NCBI RefSeq assembly: GCF_044761665.1
Contig: NZ_JBIWCW010000012.1
Location: forward strand, 1-64,000
DNA from: Peribacillus sp044761665
GTDB lineage: Bacteria; Bacillota; Bacilli; Bacillales; DSM-1321
DNA length: 64,000 bases
Direction: 5' to 3'
Shown here: one piece after another, positions 53,313-61,732 of the stretch
Layout: each line of letters opens with the position of its first letter
Numbering within the stretch: position 1 is the first letter of the stretch
Notes under the pieces: model-generated
Told to the model about the DNA's origin: nothing
Database searches by the model: none
The model's input: only the letters and a program-made list of their open reading frames with translations
Made by a program: the position numbers and the translations under genes

Positions 53313-53744
53313 ATGACTACTTTAAGAGATATCATGACTTCAGATGTGGATTTTTGTACGGTAGAAGATAATATATATGAAGCGGCTTTAAAAATGAGAG
53401 ATGGCAATGTCGGTGTTATCCCCGTTTTGGAAGATGGTCGTTTAATTGGTGTCATTACGGATAGGGACATTGTTACGCGCTCTGTTGCGGAGAAAAAACC
53501 TAATTCAACAAAAATCATCGATGTTATCTCTACGGACCTTGTTACAGGAACCCCTGATATGTCTGTGGAAGAGGCCGAGGAACTGATGGCGAGTGAGCAA
53601 GTGAGAAGGCTGCCTATTGTTGAACAAGACAAACTTGTTGGCATAGTGGCGCTAGGAGATTTTGCCGTTCATCGTCAGACACGTTCAGAAGCGGGAATCG
53701 CGTTACAATCCATATCTGAGAACCGAAATCAAATACAGCATTAA
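53313..53744 (+). CDS. CBS-domain pair protein (YhcV-like)
   Basis: A 143-aa protein consisting almost entirely of two CBS repeats (about 6-60 and 72-128), each with the VxPVLEDGRLIGVITDRDI / LPIVEQDKLVGIVALGDF pattern that binds adenosyl ligands. It is probably a stand-alone energy or nucleotide sensor, as in B. subtilis YhcV. TTGGAGGGATCGC precedes ATG and a terminator follows. Confidence 0.9.
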   Translation: MTTLRDIMTSDVDFCTVEDNIYEAALKMRDGNVGVIPVLEDGRLIGVITDRDIVTRSVAEKKPNSTKIIDVISTDLVTGTPDMSVEEAEELMASEQVRRLPIVEQDKLVGIVALGDFAVHRQTRSEAGIALQSISENRNQIQH

Positions 53745-53747
53745 GTA

Positions 53748-53785
53748 TAAAAACTCTGTTAGCCAAAAAGCTAGCAGAGTTTTTA
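53748..53785. terminator. Bidirectional terminator
   Basis: AAACTCTGTTAGC (53751-53763) pairs with GCTAGCAGAGTTT (53770-53782), one G-U, flanked by A and T runs. It serves the CBS gene and the convergent yuxL. Confidence 0.88.
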
Positions 53786-53789
53786 TATT

Positions 53790-55763
53790 TTATAAGTGTG
53801 TATTAAACCATTCCTTGATTTCCATCACATGACTGAGACGCATTTTGGGTGAGCCACTCCTGGAGACTTCATGGTTTTCATCCGGAAAGGAAACGAGTAC
53901 CGCTTCTTTCTTTTGCCGTTTCAAAGCGACAAAAAATTGTTCACTCTGTTCAATAGGACAACGATAATCTTTTTCCCCATGCAGTAACAGCAAAGGAGTT
54001 TGTACATTGGCAACATACTTTAATGGAGAGTGGTGCCATAGTTTTTCAGCAGAGTCAATGGCATTTCCTCCAACTTCCCATTCAGTGAAGTAATAACCGA
54101 TGTCGCTGACTCCATAGAAACTTACCCAATTGCTGATGCAACGCTGGGTCACAGCCGCTTTGAAGCGGTTCGTGTGGCTGATAATCCAATTGGTCATGAA
54201 CCCTCCATAGCTTCCCCCGGTCACACCCAGCTTTTTTGGGTCGATAAAGTCGTATGTCTCAAGAACATAATCTACAGCAGACATTAAGTCCTGATAATCC
54301 ATCCCTCCGTAATCACATCGGTTGGCATTGGCAAATGACTGTCCATATCCAACACTTCCGCGTGGGTTGATGAACAATATCGCATATCCTTCATTCACCA
54401 AAGTCTGAAATTCATGTACATAACTATTGGCATACATCATATGTGGGCCCCCATGAATCTCCAATATGAGGGGGTATTTTTTGTTTTTCTCAAAATTTCT
54501 CGGATTCATGATCCAACCGTGGATGGGAAGGTCATCCATGGATTGAAAGGTAATAGGCTCAGGAAGTGATAAAGGTTTACCCTGTAAAAATTCATCATTC
54601 ACAAAGCTGATTTGTTCTTTATCGCCTGTCATGAGGTTATAAACAAATAAGTCCCCAGGATGAATAGGTGTACTTATGGCTACTATGGCCCTGTGGCTTT
54701 CAGGATCTATCGTAAGTCCGTAAACATGTTGAGAATCTAGGATGGAAGGATACATGGCACCTTCAATAGAACCATAATAAACACCAATATTTCCATAATC
54801 ACTTATTAAAAAGTAAAAACCCTGACTGTCATTCGTCCATAAAATGCCTGGATCGACTGCCCCCATTTGGAAATCGCCTATGGCAGAATCTCCTATTTCC
54901 ACGTCCCAACCTTCAGTCAAGCATCGGGTCGTTCCATCCAATGCTGAGTAGAGCCATATTTTTGAAAAAGTTGCGCCAGCGAACTCTTTGTTATGACCTA
55001 TATAGGATAGATACTCACCATTTGGAGACCATTTTGGATCACGAAAATAACCAGAGCTCCCGGTCACCTTCCGAGATAACTTCGTATCGACATCCATAAT
55101 GTATATATCAGTGAAAAGATCGTCATCGCTTTTTAAAGGATCATTGCTAATGTAAGCAATCTGGGAACCATCAGGAGACCAAGCACTTGGGTGACTATCC
55201 GTCTGGCCTCCCGTAAGCAATGATGACTCACCATTCTCTATGTCAACTATGGCAAGTTGGTTATATTGACTACTGAAATATCCTTTGTCATCCCATTTAT
55301 ATTTAATTCGGTCATACCGTCTAGCTTCCTTGGATGGGTGCTTATCTGCCTTTACGGATAAAAGGGTTTCATTTTCAGCTACCATGGTAGAAAGGAGCAG
55401 GTTTCCGGAGCATGGTGACCATATAGGTTCAGAAGCTCCGTTGATAAAATGTGTCAACTGCCGACACTCACCACCGCTGGAATGGATGATATGAACTTGT
55501 TTTTTTCCAGATCGGTCTGATAAGAAGCTTATGTACTTACCATCAGGAGACCAGCTGGGTGCTGTATTGCGATTTTCACCGAATGTCCACTGTTTTGTTT
55601 CAGAAGTAATGAGACTGTACATATATAAGTTGGATATGTATTTCTCCGTTTGATTGATACTGGTTTGTACATATATGACCATGCTACCATCGGGGGACAG
55701 CTTAGGGTCTGTTACAGATTTCATGTGAAATAGGTCTTCAGCAGATATTCCTGTTTTATTCAT
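53790..55763 (-). CDS. yuxL: S9-family acylaminoacyl peptidase YuxL
   Basis: A 657-aa prolyl-oligopeptidase-family serine peptidase, the same length as B. subtilis YuxL. The N-terminal beta-propeller (about 15-370) repeats PxWSPDGxxIxF blades. The C-terminal alpha/beta hydrolase has GGPHMMYANSYVHEFQ, nucleophile Ser in TGGSYGGFMTNW, the Asp in GEKDYRCP and His in PDENHEVSR. ATG 55763 follows GAAAGGATG; longer in-frame starts up to 55841 lack ribosome-binding sites. Confidence 0.93.
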   Translation of the reverse strand: MNKTGISAEDLFHMKSVTDPKLSPDGSMVIYVQTSINQTEKYISNLYMYSLITSETKQWTFGENRNTAPSWSPDGKYISFLSDRSGKKQVHIIHSSGGECRQLTHFINGASEPIWSPCSGNLLLSTMVAENETLLSVKADKHPSKEARRYDRIKYKWDDKGYFSSQYNQLAIVDIENGESSLLTGGQTDSHPSAWSPDGSQIAYISNDPLKSDDDLFTDIYIMDVDTKLSRKVTGSSGYFRDPKWSPNGEYLSYIGHNKEFAGATFSKIWLYSALDGTTRCLTEGWDVEIGDSAIGDFQMGAVDPGILWTNDSQGFYFLISDYGNIGVYYGSIEGAMYPSILDSQHVYGLTIDPESHRAIVAISTPIHPGDLFVYNLMTGDKEQISFVNDEFLQGKPLSLPEPITFQSMDDLPIHGWIMNPRNFEKNKKYPLILEIHGGPHMMYANSYVHEFQTLVNEGYAILFINPRGSVGYGQSFANANRCDYGGMDYQDLMSAVDYVLETYDFIDPKKLGVTGGSYGGFMTNWIISHTNRFKAAVTQRCISNWVSFYGVSDIGYYFTEWEVGGNAIDSAEKLWHHSPLKYVANVQTPLLLLHGEKDYRCPIEQSEQFFVALKRQKKEAVLVSFPDENHEVSRSGSPKMRLSHVMEIKEWFNTHL

Positions 55764-55860
55764 ATTTTTCATCCTTTCAGTACTCGTCCTTATATATTCG
55801 CTAAAGGGAATTCTAAATCCTTTAGTAAATATTTTACACATAGAAAACCAGTACCCGATA

Positions 55861-55893
55861 AAAAAACCGTCCTTGGAAAAAGGGCGGTTTTGA
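55861..55893 (-). terminator. Terminator after yckD
   Basis: AAAACCGTCCTT (55863-55874) pairs with AAGGGCGGTTTT (55880-55891), one G-U. On the minus strand it ends in a T-run. Confidence 0.85.
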
Positions 55894-55905
55894 AAGTTAT
55901 TTACA

Positions 55906-56235
55906 TCATTTTGGCATATGTCTTGTATGGGAAGGGTGGGGAGGGATTTGGAAATTATGATCTTCCATCATCTTGTAATGCTTTTCAAAGTGCGAGTACA
56001 TTTTGTCTGCTTCTTCTTTAGAAAGTGCACCGAATTCCACATATTTTTCAATTAATTTCTTTTTGTCCGCTAATATCCTTTTTTGGATGGAGGCTAGCTC
56101 TGCTTTTTGGGTGTCGGTAAATTGTACGCTATCGGGTTTAACAACCTCTTGATTTTCCTCTGCTGAAACAGGGACGTTCAGAATGGAGAAGAATAGGGAA
56201 AGGGTTGCCAAACATATTGCAAATGCTTTTTTCAT
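55906..56235 (-). CDS. yckD: YckD-like secreted protein (DUF2680)
   Basis: A 109-aa secreted protein: signal peptide ending VPVSAEE (about residue 25), then one helical DUF2680 domain with FTDTQKAELASIQKRILADKKKLIEKYVEFGALSKEEADKM, and a His/Pro-rich tail. B. subtilis YckD has the same layout. Function unknown. GGAGATGG precedes the ATG. It is monocistronic. Confidence 0.85.
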   Translation of the reverse strand: MKKAFAICLATLSLFFSILNVPVSAEENQEVVKPDSVQFTDTQKAELASIQKRILADKKKLIEKYVEFGALSKEEADKMYSHFEKHYKMMEDHNFQIPPHPSHTRHMPK

Positions 56236-56364
56236 GAGTCCATCTCCTTTAAATGATTTGGGGCCTTACTTGTGTTAAACCATGCATATGAAGCCCGGAT
56301 GTTTTCCTTATTATCTTTTACAGTATTTACAGTTTTATGTATATTTTTGTTGTAGGAGGAGTAG

Positions 56365-56389
56365 GTTTGTTAGGAAGAGATTGGGGTAC
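56365..56389 (+). promoter_or_regulatory. Sigma-B-like promoter
   Basis: GTTTGT (56365-56370), 13 nt, GGGTAC (56384-56389) matches the sigma-B consensus (GTTTAA, 13-15 nt, GGGTAT) at 9 of 12 positions. It lies about 100 nt before the 48-aa membrane protein gene. Confidence 0.5.
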
Positions 56390-56490
56390 TTTAAAAGTAA
56401 GAATAAGTTTGCCTACTTTCACAATATTTGTCTGCTTAGAAAAAGACATATGTTAGGTGTTTGTATGGAAGTAAAGGAAGGAAGAGAGTT

Positions 56491-56637
56491 ATGTTTTGGA
56501 CAATAATTGGTGCCATCATTTTATTATGGATCCTCGGTTTGGTTTTTAAAATTGCGGCGGGTTTCATTCATATCTTGCTTATCATTGCAGTGATTCTAAT
56601 CCTTGTAAAAATCTTTCAAGGCTTGCGTCGATCGTAA
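56491..56637 (+). CDS. Small membrane protein of the lmo0937 family
   Basis: A 48-aa protein, MFWTIIGAIILLWILGLV at the start, formed almost wholly by two hydrophobic segments and ending QGLRRS. This is the pattern of the lmo0937-family small membrane proteins found throughout Bacilli; I recall the Listeria member as being stress regulated. AAGGAAGAGAG precedes the ATG. A sigma-B-like promoter upstream fits general-stress control. Confidence 0.8.
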   Translation: MFWTIIGAIILLWILGLVFKIAAGFIHILLIIAVILILVKIFQGLRRS

Positions 56638-56684
56638 GGGCCCTTAAAGGGAAAATGGGAATAATTGAACTTTAAATTCGAAAA

Positions 56685-56716
56685 ATGGACGTCCTTAAAA
56701 TAAGGATGTCCATTTT
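56685..56716. terminator. Terminator between the 48-aa gene and the flavoprotein
   Basis: ATGGACGTCCTTA (56685-56697) pairs with TAAGGATGTCCAT (56701-56713), one G-U, 3-nt loop, followed by T5. Confidence 0.85.
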
Positions 56717-56732
56717 TGTATGGATAGTCGGC

Positions 56733-57653
56733 CTACTTCATGTCAGGAGGTTGCTCTCCCAATAGGCGCTTGTGTATCCAAATGGCAGCTTGTGTTCCAT
56801 CACCCATTGAAATGGTGACTTGCTCAGAATGGGCGACTAGGTCCCCACCAGCCCACACTCCCATGATATTTGTTTCTTTCGTACGCGGGTTTACGTGTAT
56901 ATGCTCTGTTTCGTTTACATCAACGCCAATTTGCTTGGCAAGTGCATTATTCAAATTGTTACCTTTAAAGGCCGTGAAAGCTTTTTCAGCCTTTATCGAT
57001 ATACCATTTACTAATTGGATGCTTTTAAGCCGTTGACTTTCATCAATATGGAGTTCTTGTACCTCTTCTTCAAATAGTTGGATTTGATTATCGTTCAATT
57101 TTATTCGTAAGTTGCCATCTATCTCGGTTTTAGAATGGTTTACATACATGATGTCTTTTGACCAATACAATAGCGTGAGAGCCATGTTTGCCCCTGTATT
57201 GCCACCGCCAATGACTATCGTCTTTTTATTTTTGATTTCATAACCATCACAGTCTGGACAAATATAAGTGGAGGATCCTAGTGTAGGATAAAGATTTTTT
57301 ATTGCTGGGAGGTTATCTGTAATGCCTGTACCAAGAAAAATCGTTCTAGATTCATAATGGGAACCCTTTTCAGTGTGAATCAGAAACTTGTCTTGTTTTT
57401 TCTCAAGAGAAGTTACGGTATCATCAATGAATTTGACTCCTAACTTTTTCGCATGATCCTTCCCCAGATTTCTTAACTCGTTTCCACTCACACCGTCAGG
57501 CCAGCCAAGTATATTCTGATAGTCCTTTGCTATTGTAGAACGACCTTTCCTTGAATCTATAACGGCAATATCGTGATTATATCGTCCAAGTTGGATCGCT
57601 GCCTGTAAACCGGCAATACCGCCTCCAATAATGATGCAGTCCATTTGGTTCAT
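56733..57653 (-). CDS. Thioredoxin-reductase-like NAD(P)/FAD oxidoreductase
   Basis: A 306-aa pyridine-nucleotide flavoprotein. The FAD-binding motif GGGIAGLQAAIQLGRY is at residues about 10-25, the NAD(P) motif GGGNTGANMALTL in the middle, and GVWAGGDLV near the C-terminus. The redox pair reads CPDCDG, where classical thioredoxin reductase has CATC, so a dithiol reductase function is plausible but with another partner. ATG 57653 follows AGGCGGTG. It is next to an HxlR regulator on the same strand. Confidence 0.85.
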   Translation of the reverse strand: MNQMDCIIIGGGIAGLQAAIQLGRYNHDIAVIDSRKGRSTIAKDYQNILGWPDGVSGNELRNLGKDHAKKLGVKFIDDTVTSLEKKQDKFLIHTEKGSHYESRTIFLGTGITDNLPAIKNLYPTLGSSTYICPDCDGYEIKNKKTIVIGGGNTGANMALTLLYWSKDIMYVNHSKTEIDGNLRIKLNDNQIQLFEEEVQELHIDESQRLKSIQLVNGISIKAEKAFTAFKGNNLNNALAKQIGVDVNETEHIHVNPRTKETNIMGVWAGGDLVAHSEQVTISMGDGTQAAIWIHKRLLGEQPPDMK

Positions 57654-57737
57654 AAAATTCACCGCCTGTTTTTAGGAATATACCTTTATGAGAAAAATAT
57701 ACCACTGAAAAAATTCCAATAAACTAATGCCATCCAT

Positions 57738-57772
57738 AAAAAAGAGAAACCACAGAAATTGGTTTCTCTCTT
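57738..57772 (-). terminator. Terminator after the HxlR gene
   Basis: AGAGAAACC pairs with GGTTTCTCT; on the minus strand it runs into T6. It separates hxlR from the flavoprotein gene, so they are probably two transcripts. Confidence 0.75.
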
Positions 57773-57779
57773 TTATATG

Positions 57780-58112
57780 CTATTGGTTTTGATTCTGTAT
57801 GGGTTTAATCCATTCTTGGGCCCAGTTTTTGATTTCATGCATAACCGGTGCAAGAGCTTTACCTTTTTCCGTTAGAGAGTATTCAATCCTGACAGGTGTC
57901 TCCGGATAAACATCTCGTTTAACTATTCCTTCAGATTCCAAGTCCTTTAACCGTTCGGAAAGTATTCTTCCACTTATCGGGAAGGCAGCTTCAATTTTAC
58001 AAAACCGTTGAGGTCCATTAAGTAATTGATTGACAATCAATCCCGTCCAACGTTTACTCAAGATTTGCATGCCTTTTTCAAATCGTGGACAAAGTGTCAC
58101 ATTATTCATCAT
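57780..58112 (-). CDS. HxlR/MarR-like winged-helix regulator
   Basis: A 110-aa HxlR-family transcription factor. The signature WTGLIVNQLLNGPQRFCKIEAAFPISGRILSERLKDLE covers the winged helix, with wing PVRIEYSLTEKGKAL. A conserved N-terminal Cys8 (NVTLCPRFEKG) is in the position used for thiol or quinone sensing in YodB and CatR (family knowledge), so redox control is plausible. ATG 58112 and 58109 both follow GGGGTGAT. Divergent from nos. Confidence 0.9.
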   Translation of the reverse strand: MMNNVTLCPRFEKGMQILSKRWTGLIVNQLLNGPQRFCKIEAAFPISGRILSERLKDLESEGIVKRDVYPETPVRIEYSLTEKGKALAPVMHEIKNWAQEWIKPIQNQNQ

Positions 58113-58122
58113 ATCACCCCAT

Positions 58123-58136
58123 TAGTATATAGTATA
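58123..58136. repeat. Tandem TAGTATA repeat at the hxlR start
   Basis: TAGTATA occurs twice in a row (58123-58129 and 58130-58136), just upstream of the regulator gene. It may contain the -10 (minus strand TATACT) or an operator. Confidence 0.4.
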
Positions 58137-58329
58137 AAGCATTTACGGCGTATGTAACAACTTTACTGAATATTAATTGCTTACTGATTGAATCACTACA
58201 AAAAAAGTATAGCTACTTACATTTAGTGTGATATAGCTATCATTTTGACTAGGAATTGCCACATTTATAAAGAAATACGCTTTCCATAAGGTATTATTTT
58301 AGAGATACCAGAAGAAATATGATACTTTA

Positions 58330-58351
58330 TTAGTAATCTCAAAGTTACTAA
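58330..58351 (+). promoter_or_regulatory. Inverted repeat upstream of nos, candidate HxlR operator
   Basis: TTAGTAA (58330-58336) and TTACTAA (58345-58351) form a perfect 7-bp inverted repeat with an 8-nt spacer, 25 nt before the nos ATG. HxlR/YodB-type operators share AGTA/TACT half-sites. The link is inference. Confidence 0.45.
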
Positions 58352-58375
58352 AAATGGAAGGATTCGTGGAAATAG

Positions 58376-59458
58376 ATGAGTGAGTTACTTCAAGAAGCTA
58401 TATCCTTCATCAAGATATGTTATATGGAATTGGAAAAAACAGATGAAGAGACGACGGCAAGAATTAGTCAAATACAAAAGGAAATCGATGATACAGGTAG
58501 TTATGAACATACATTGGAAGAATTGGAATATGGCGCTAAACTAGCATGGCGCAATAGCAATCGCTGCATAGGCCGGTTTTTTTGGGAATCCTTGAGGGTG
58601 CGAGACAAAAGGAATCTTCAAAGTGAAGATGAAATCATGGCAGCCTTGCTCGAACATATTGTTTGGGCAACGAATGATGGAAATATCAAGCCTGTTATCA
58701 CAATTTTCAAACAGCAGGATGAAGGAAATAAAGTAGAGATATGGAATCATCAACTTATTCGGTATGCCGGATATGAAACAGAAGCAGGAATCATTGGGGA
58801 CTCCAGTTCAATAGCTTTCACAAAACAATGTCAGGCACTGGGTTGGGTCGGGGGATATGGGTCATTTGATATATTACCACTCGTAATTCAGGTTGAAGGG
58901 AAAGCCCCGAAATTATATGAAATTCCGAAAGAAATGATTAAGGAAGTACCGATCAGCCATCCGGACCTTCCCTGGTTCAAGGAACTGGAACTTAAATGGT
59001 ATGCTGTGCCAATCATTTCTGGGATGAAGCTGGAAATTGGCGGGATTACATATTCGGCTGCCCCATTTAATGGTTGGTATATGGGTACTGAAGTCGGCGC
59101 AAGGAATCTTGCAGATGAGGATCGTTATAATATGCTTCCGGTTATCGGCGAGAGGATGGGGTTGAACATCGGAAGAGATTCAACCTTATGGAAAGACCGC
59201 GCATTGATTGAATTGAATGAAGCGGTTTTATATTCATATAAAGAATCTGGCGTCAGCATGGTTGACCACCATACAGCTGCCAAGCAATTTAAGATTTTTG
59301 AAGAAAGAGAAGCAGCATGCAACAGAAATGTCACGGGGGACTGGACATGGCTGATTCCACCCCTATCTCCAGCTACCACACATGTTTTTCATAAGCCGTA
59401 TAAGAATGAGGTCGTGAAGCCTAATTTCCTATATAGAAAGGCTCCATATAATGAATAA
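58376..59458 (+). CDS. nos: Nitric oxide synthase oxygenase
   Basis: A bacterial NOS that makes NO from L-arginine using an external reductase; the 360-aa protein has only the heme oxygenase domain. The heme-thiolate Cys64 lies in AWRNSNRCIGR, the arginine-site Glu in PFNGWYMGTEVGARNLAD, and the pterin region in HHTAAKQF and TGDWTWLIPP. NO protects Bacillus from oxidative stress and antibiotics (known). GGAAGG is about 15 nt upstream of ATG 58376. It is divergent from the HxlR regulator. Confidence 0.96.
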   Translation: MSELLQEAISFIKICYMELEKTDEETTARISQIQKEIDDTGSYEHTLEELEYGAKLAWRNSNRCIGRFFWESLRVRDKRNLQSEDEIMAALLEHIVWATNDGNIKPVITIFKQQDEGNKVEIWNHQLIRYAGYETEAGIIGDSSSIAFTKQCQALGWVGGYGSFDILPLVIQVEGKAPKLYEIPKEMIKEVPISHPDLPWFKELELKWYAVPIISGMKLEIGGITYSAAPFNGWYMGTEVGARNLADEDRYNMLPVIGERMGLNIGRDSTLWKDRALIELNEAVLYSYKESGVSMVDHHTAAKQFKIFEEREAACNRNVTGDWTWLIPPLSPATTHVFHKPYKNEVVKPNFLYRKAPYNE

Positions 59459-59517
59459 ATGTTTACATTTATTGGATGTGGGTACATGTATATTAATCCA
59501 ACGTAAGGAGGAAGGTA

Positions 59518-59784
59518 ATGATGGCATTAGCAAAGAATGTAGTACTGCTCGGAGTCGGAGTTGCCGGAGTCTCGTTTTTATCAAAAACGAACCGAGGGAA
59601 ATTTAAACATGTATGGTCCACTGCAAAAACAAAAGCAATGAGCTTTTGGAATAAGAGACAAACGATAGATCATTTAATTGAAAAGGCCGGACATCCAGAT
59701 CCTTATGATCACGAAGATAATAAAATGGTTGATGAAGGTGCAATGTATAGTGTGAATTACTATAATAACGTGAAACATACGTAA
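59518..59784 (+). CDS. Hypothetical protein, 88 aa
   Basis: I do not recognise this protein. It has a hydrophobic, glycine-containing N-terminus (about 4-24, AKNVVLLGVGVAGVSFL) that may insert in the membrane, then a basic segment (KTNRGKFKHVW), and a polar C-terminus with HPDPYDHEDNK. ATG 59518 or 59521 follows AAGGAGGAAGG. It ends in a strong terminator, so it is probably a single-gene unit downstream of nos. Confidence 0.6.
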   Translation: MMALAKNVVLLGVGVAGVSFLSKTNRGKFKHVWSTAKTKAMSFWNKRQTIDHLIEKAGHPDPYDHEDNKMVDEGAMYSVNYYNNVKHT

Positions 59785-59789
59785 TTAAA

Positions 59790-59829
59790 AAAGAATCGTT
59801 TGGGGTGAAACCCAAGCGATTCTTTTTTT
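59790..59829 (+). terminator. Strong terminator
   Basis: AAAGAATCGTTTGGG (59790-59804) pairs with CCCAAGCGATTCTTT (59811-59825), one G-U, then T-run. Confidence 0.92.
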
Positions 59830-59982
59830 GAGTGATTTATTCATCAAACTTTATAATTGATCTTGCCAAGAAACAATGTAGGAATTTTTTGTATACAAGC
59901 GATGAAAGTAGGAGGGGAATTCTTTGTTGTACTTTAGATGAATTAGGATTAATATAAAAGGATCGAAAGGAAGTGGATACGA

Positions 59983-60093
59983 GTGAGCGGCAGTTCTTAT
60001 GATCCTGCACCCAGTAAGCCAGAGGAAGCCAATATGATGCTAGACGTCGAGACTGTTATTCTCCCTGAGTATCTGCTCGAAGAAGGTAAATAG
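59983..60093 (+). CDS. Small ORF, 36 aa, upstream of corA
   Basis: A GTG-started 36-codon frame with a good AAAGGAAGTGG ribosome-binding site, ending at TAG 60091-60093, 31 nt before corA. The product begins with SGSSYDPAPSKPEE and ends VILPEYLLEEGK; it is acidic, proline-containing and not hydrophobic. I do not recognise it. It may be a small protein or a leader ORF related to the Mg transporter. Confidence 0.5.
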   Translation: MSGSSYDPAPSKPEEANMMLDVETVILPEYLLEEGK

Positions 60094-60124
60094 GGCTTTC
60101 TCCATGAAAGAGGAGGTCAATTGA

Positions 60125-61063
60125 ATGATTGAAATATTCAAGACAAATGAAACCCGTGCGCTCGAAGTAACCGATGAAATATCGAAAGGTTCATGGGTGA
60201 ACATGGTTGCGCCGACAGAAGCCGAAATACAATATATATGCTCCACCTTGCAAGTGCCGATAAACTTCATGAAAGATCCGTTAGATGATGAGGAACGGCC
60301 TCGTATAGAAAAAGAAGATGATCATTTATTGCTTATCGTCGATTTCCCTTATCTAACTCGGGACGAAGCGGACTTGCCAATCTTCGAAACGATACCAATC
60401 GGCATGATTTTCACGAAAGATTGTTTTATTACGGTATCTCTCAAAGATTCCCCCATTTTAACTAATTTTAAAAATAATAAAATCAAAGGGTTTTATACGA
60501 ACAAGAAAACAAGATTTGCCCTACAACTGTTATTTGAAATCTCATCTTATTATTTACGTTATCTTAAGCAAATCAACAAGATGATTAACGAAGCGGAACG
60601 TGAACTGCATCAGTCCATGAAAAATAAAGAACTGTACACCTTCTTGGCATTGGAAAAAAGCTTGGTTTATTTCACCACATCCCTGAAGTCCAACAAGGTC
60701 GTTCTCGATAAAATCCTTCGCTTCAATTACTTGAAAATGTACGAAGAAGATAAAGAATTATTAGAGGATGTAATGATTGAAAATGGTCAGGCGATTGAAA
60801 TGGCAGAAGTGTACTTATCCATTTTGAGCGGAATGATGGATGCATTCGCTTCCATCATCTCGAATAACGTCAACAATGCCATGAAATTCCTTACCTCGGT
60901 TACAATCATATTAACGCTACCAACAATGGTCGCAAGTTTTTATGGAATGAATGTGAATCTACCGTTTGCACACAGTCCCTTTGCTTTTATCTTCACTTTA
61001 TTAATTGCCATCATTCTTGCAGGCTCAACCGCTTTTATTTTTTGGAAAAAGAAATATTTTTGA
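60125..61063 (+). CDS. corA: CorA-family magnesium transporter
   Basis: A 312-aa divalent-cation channel. The long N-terminal cytoplasmic domain (about 1-250) has a helical stalk (LKQINKMINEAERELHQSMKN), and two C-terminal transmembrane helices (about 258-278 and 288-308) flank the diagnostic selectivity motif YGMN in ASFYGMNVNLPF. The length and C-terminal lysine-rich tail (FWKKKYF) match B. subtilis YfjQ. AGAGGAGG precedes the ATG and a terminator follows. Confidence 0.94.
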   Translation: MIEIFKTNETRALEVTDEISKGSWVNMVAPTEAEIQYICSTLQVPINFMKDPLDDEERPRIEKEDDHLLLIVDFPYLTRDEADLPIFETIPIGMIFTKDCFITVSLKDSPILTNFKNNKIKGFYTNKKTRFALQLLFEISSYYLRYLKQINKMINEAERELHQSMKNKELYTFLALEKSLVYFTTSLKSNKVVLDKILRFNYLKMYEEDKELLEDVMIENGQAIEMAEVYLSILSGMMDAFASIISNNVNNAMKFLTSVTIILTLPTMVASFYGMNVNLPFAHSPFAFIFTLLIAIILAGSTAFIFWKKKYF

Positions 61064-61066
61064 AAC

Positions 61067-61105
61067 AACCGGCTGGCTTTATAATGAAGCCGGTTTTATT
61101 TTATT
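61067..61105 (+). terminator. Terminator after corA
   Basis: AACCGGCT (61067-61074) pairs with AGCCGGTT (61088-61095), followed by TTATTTTATTT. Confidence 0.85.
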
Positions 61106-61200
61106 TCCTCGCTTTTCTGCAACGATATATATCTTTACGAAAAAGTATTCATGATTAGATCAATCAATGGGAAACGTAAAAGATAAGAGAGGTGATTGCA

Positions 61201-61368
61201 ATGACTGAATGGAATGAACAGGCAGCTCCCAATAATAATCTAAAGGCCAGTGATAGGAAACCCGGACGATATGTAGAAGGAAGACAAAAGTCAGTTACAG
61301 CTGATGGTGATGAACAACCATTAAAAGATAAGAAAATTCAAGGAGATATTCTGGAACAGAATTTATAA
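61201..61368 (+). CDS. Small hypothetical protein, 55 aa
   Basis: A 55-aa very polar protein (MTEWNEQAAPNNN...GDILEQNL) without hydrophobic segments, likely disordered. ATG 61201 follows AGAGGTGATTGC with good spacing, so I consider it real. The composition recalls small spore or stress proteins, but I do not recognise the family. Confidence 0.6.
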   Translation: MTEWNEQAAPNNNLKASDRKPGRYVEGRQKSVTADGDEQPLKDKKIQGDILEQNL

Positions 61369-61476
61369 AGAACGAGGGACCAAGATTGGGTCCCTTTTAT
61401 CTTTCCGGAAAAATGATGCCAATACATAAATTACAGGTGTAAAGGACAGCATAAAAAGTAGAGGAGGTGTGTGAAG

Positions 61477-61728
61477 ATGTCAAAAATCGGTGTTGAAGAA
61501 TCATTAACGAATATCCAAGAAGCACTTCGCGAAAAAGGTTTTGATGTAGTCGAAATCAAGCAAGAGGCAGATGCAAAGAACTTGGATTGTTGTGTAGTGA
61601 CTGGATTGGAATCAAACGTAATGGGAATAAGTGATACTTCCATCAAAGCGTCTATTATAGATGCAGATGGATTAACGGCTGATGAAGTGTGCCGCCAGGT
61701 AGAAAATAAAATGAACTACATCCAATAA
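61477..61728 (+). CDS. ykuS: YkuS/UPF0180 family protein
   Basis: An 83-aa protein that matches the remembered B. subtilis YkuS nearly throughout: SKIGVEESLTNIQEALREKG, then LDCCVVTGLESNVMGI with a CC pair, and DGLTADEVCRQVE. Function unknown. ATG 61477 lies 9 nt after GAGGAGGTG; a GTG at 61471 overlaps that spacing. A terminator shared with the convergent osmC-like gene follows. Confidence 0.92.
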   Translation: MSKIGVEESLTNIQEALREKGFDVVEIKQEADAKNLDCCVVTGLESNVMGISDTSIKASIIDADGLTADEVCRQVENKMNYIQ

Positions 61729-61732
61729 GTAT

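Noticed and set aside
56282..56506. 74-codon frame upstream of the 48-aa membrane protein
   Set aside because: Starts without a Shine-Dalgarno, covers the sigma-B-like promoter and overlaps the better-supported small gene.
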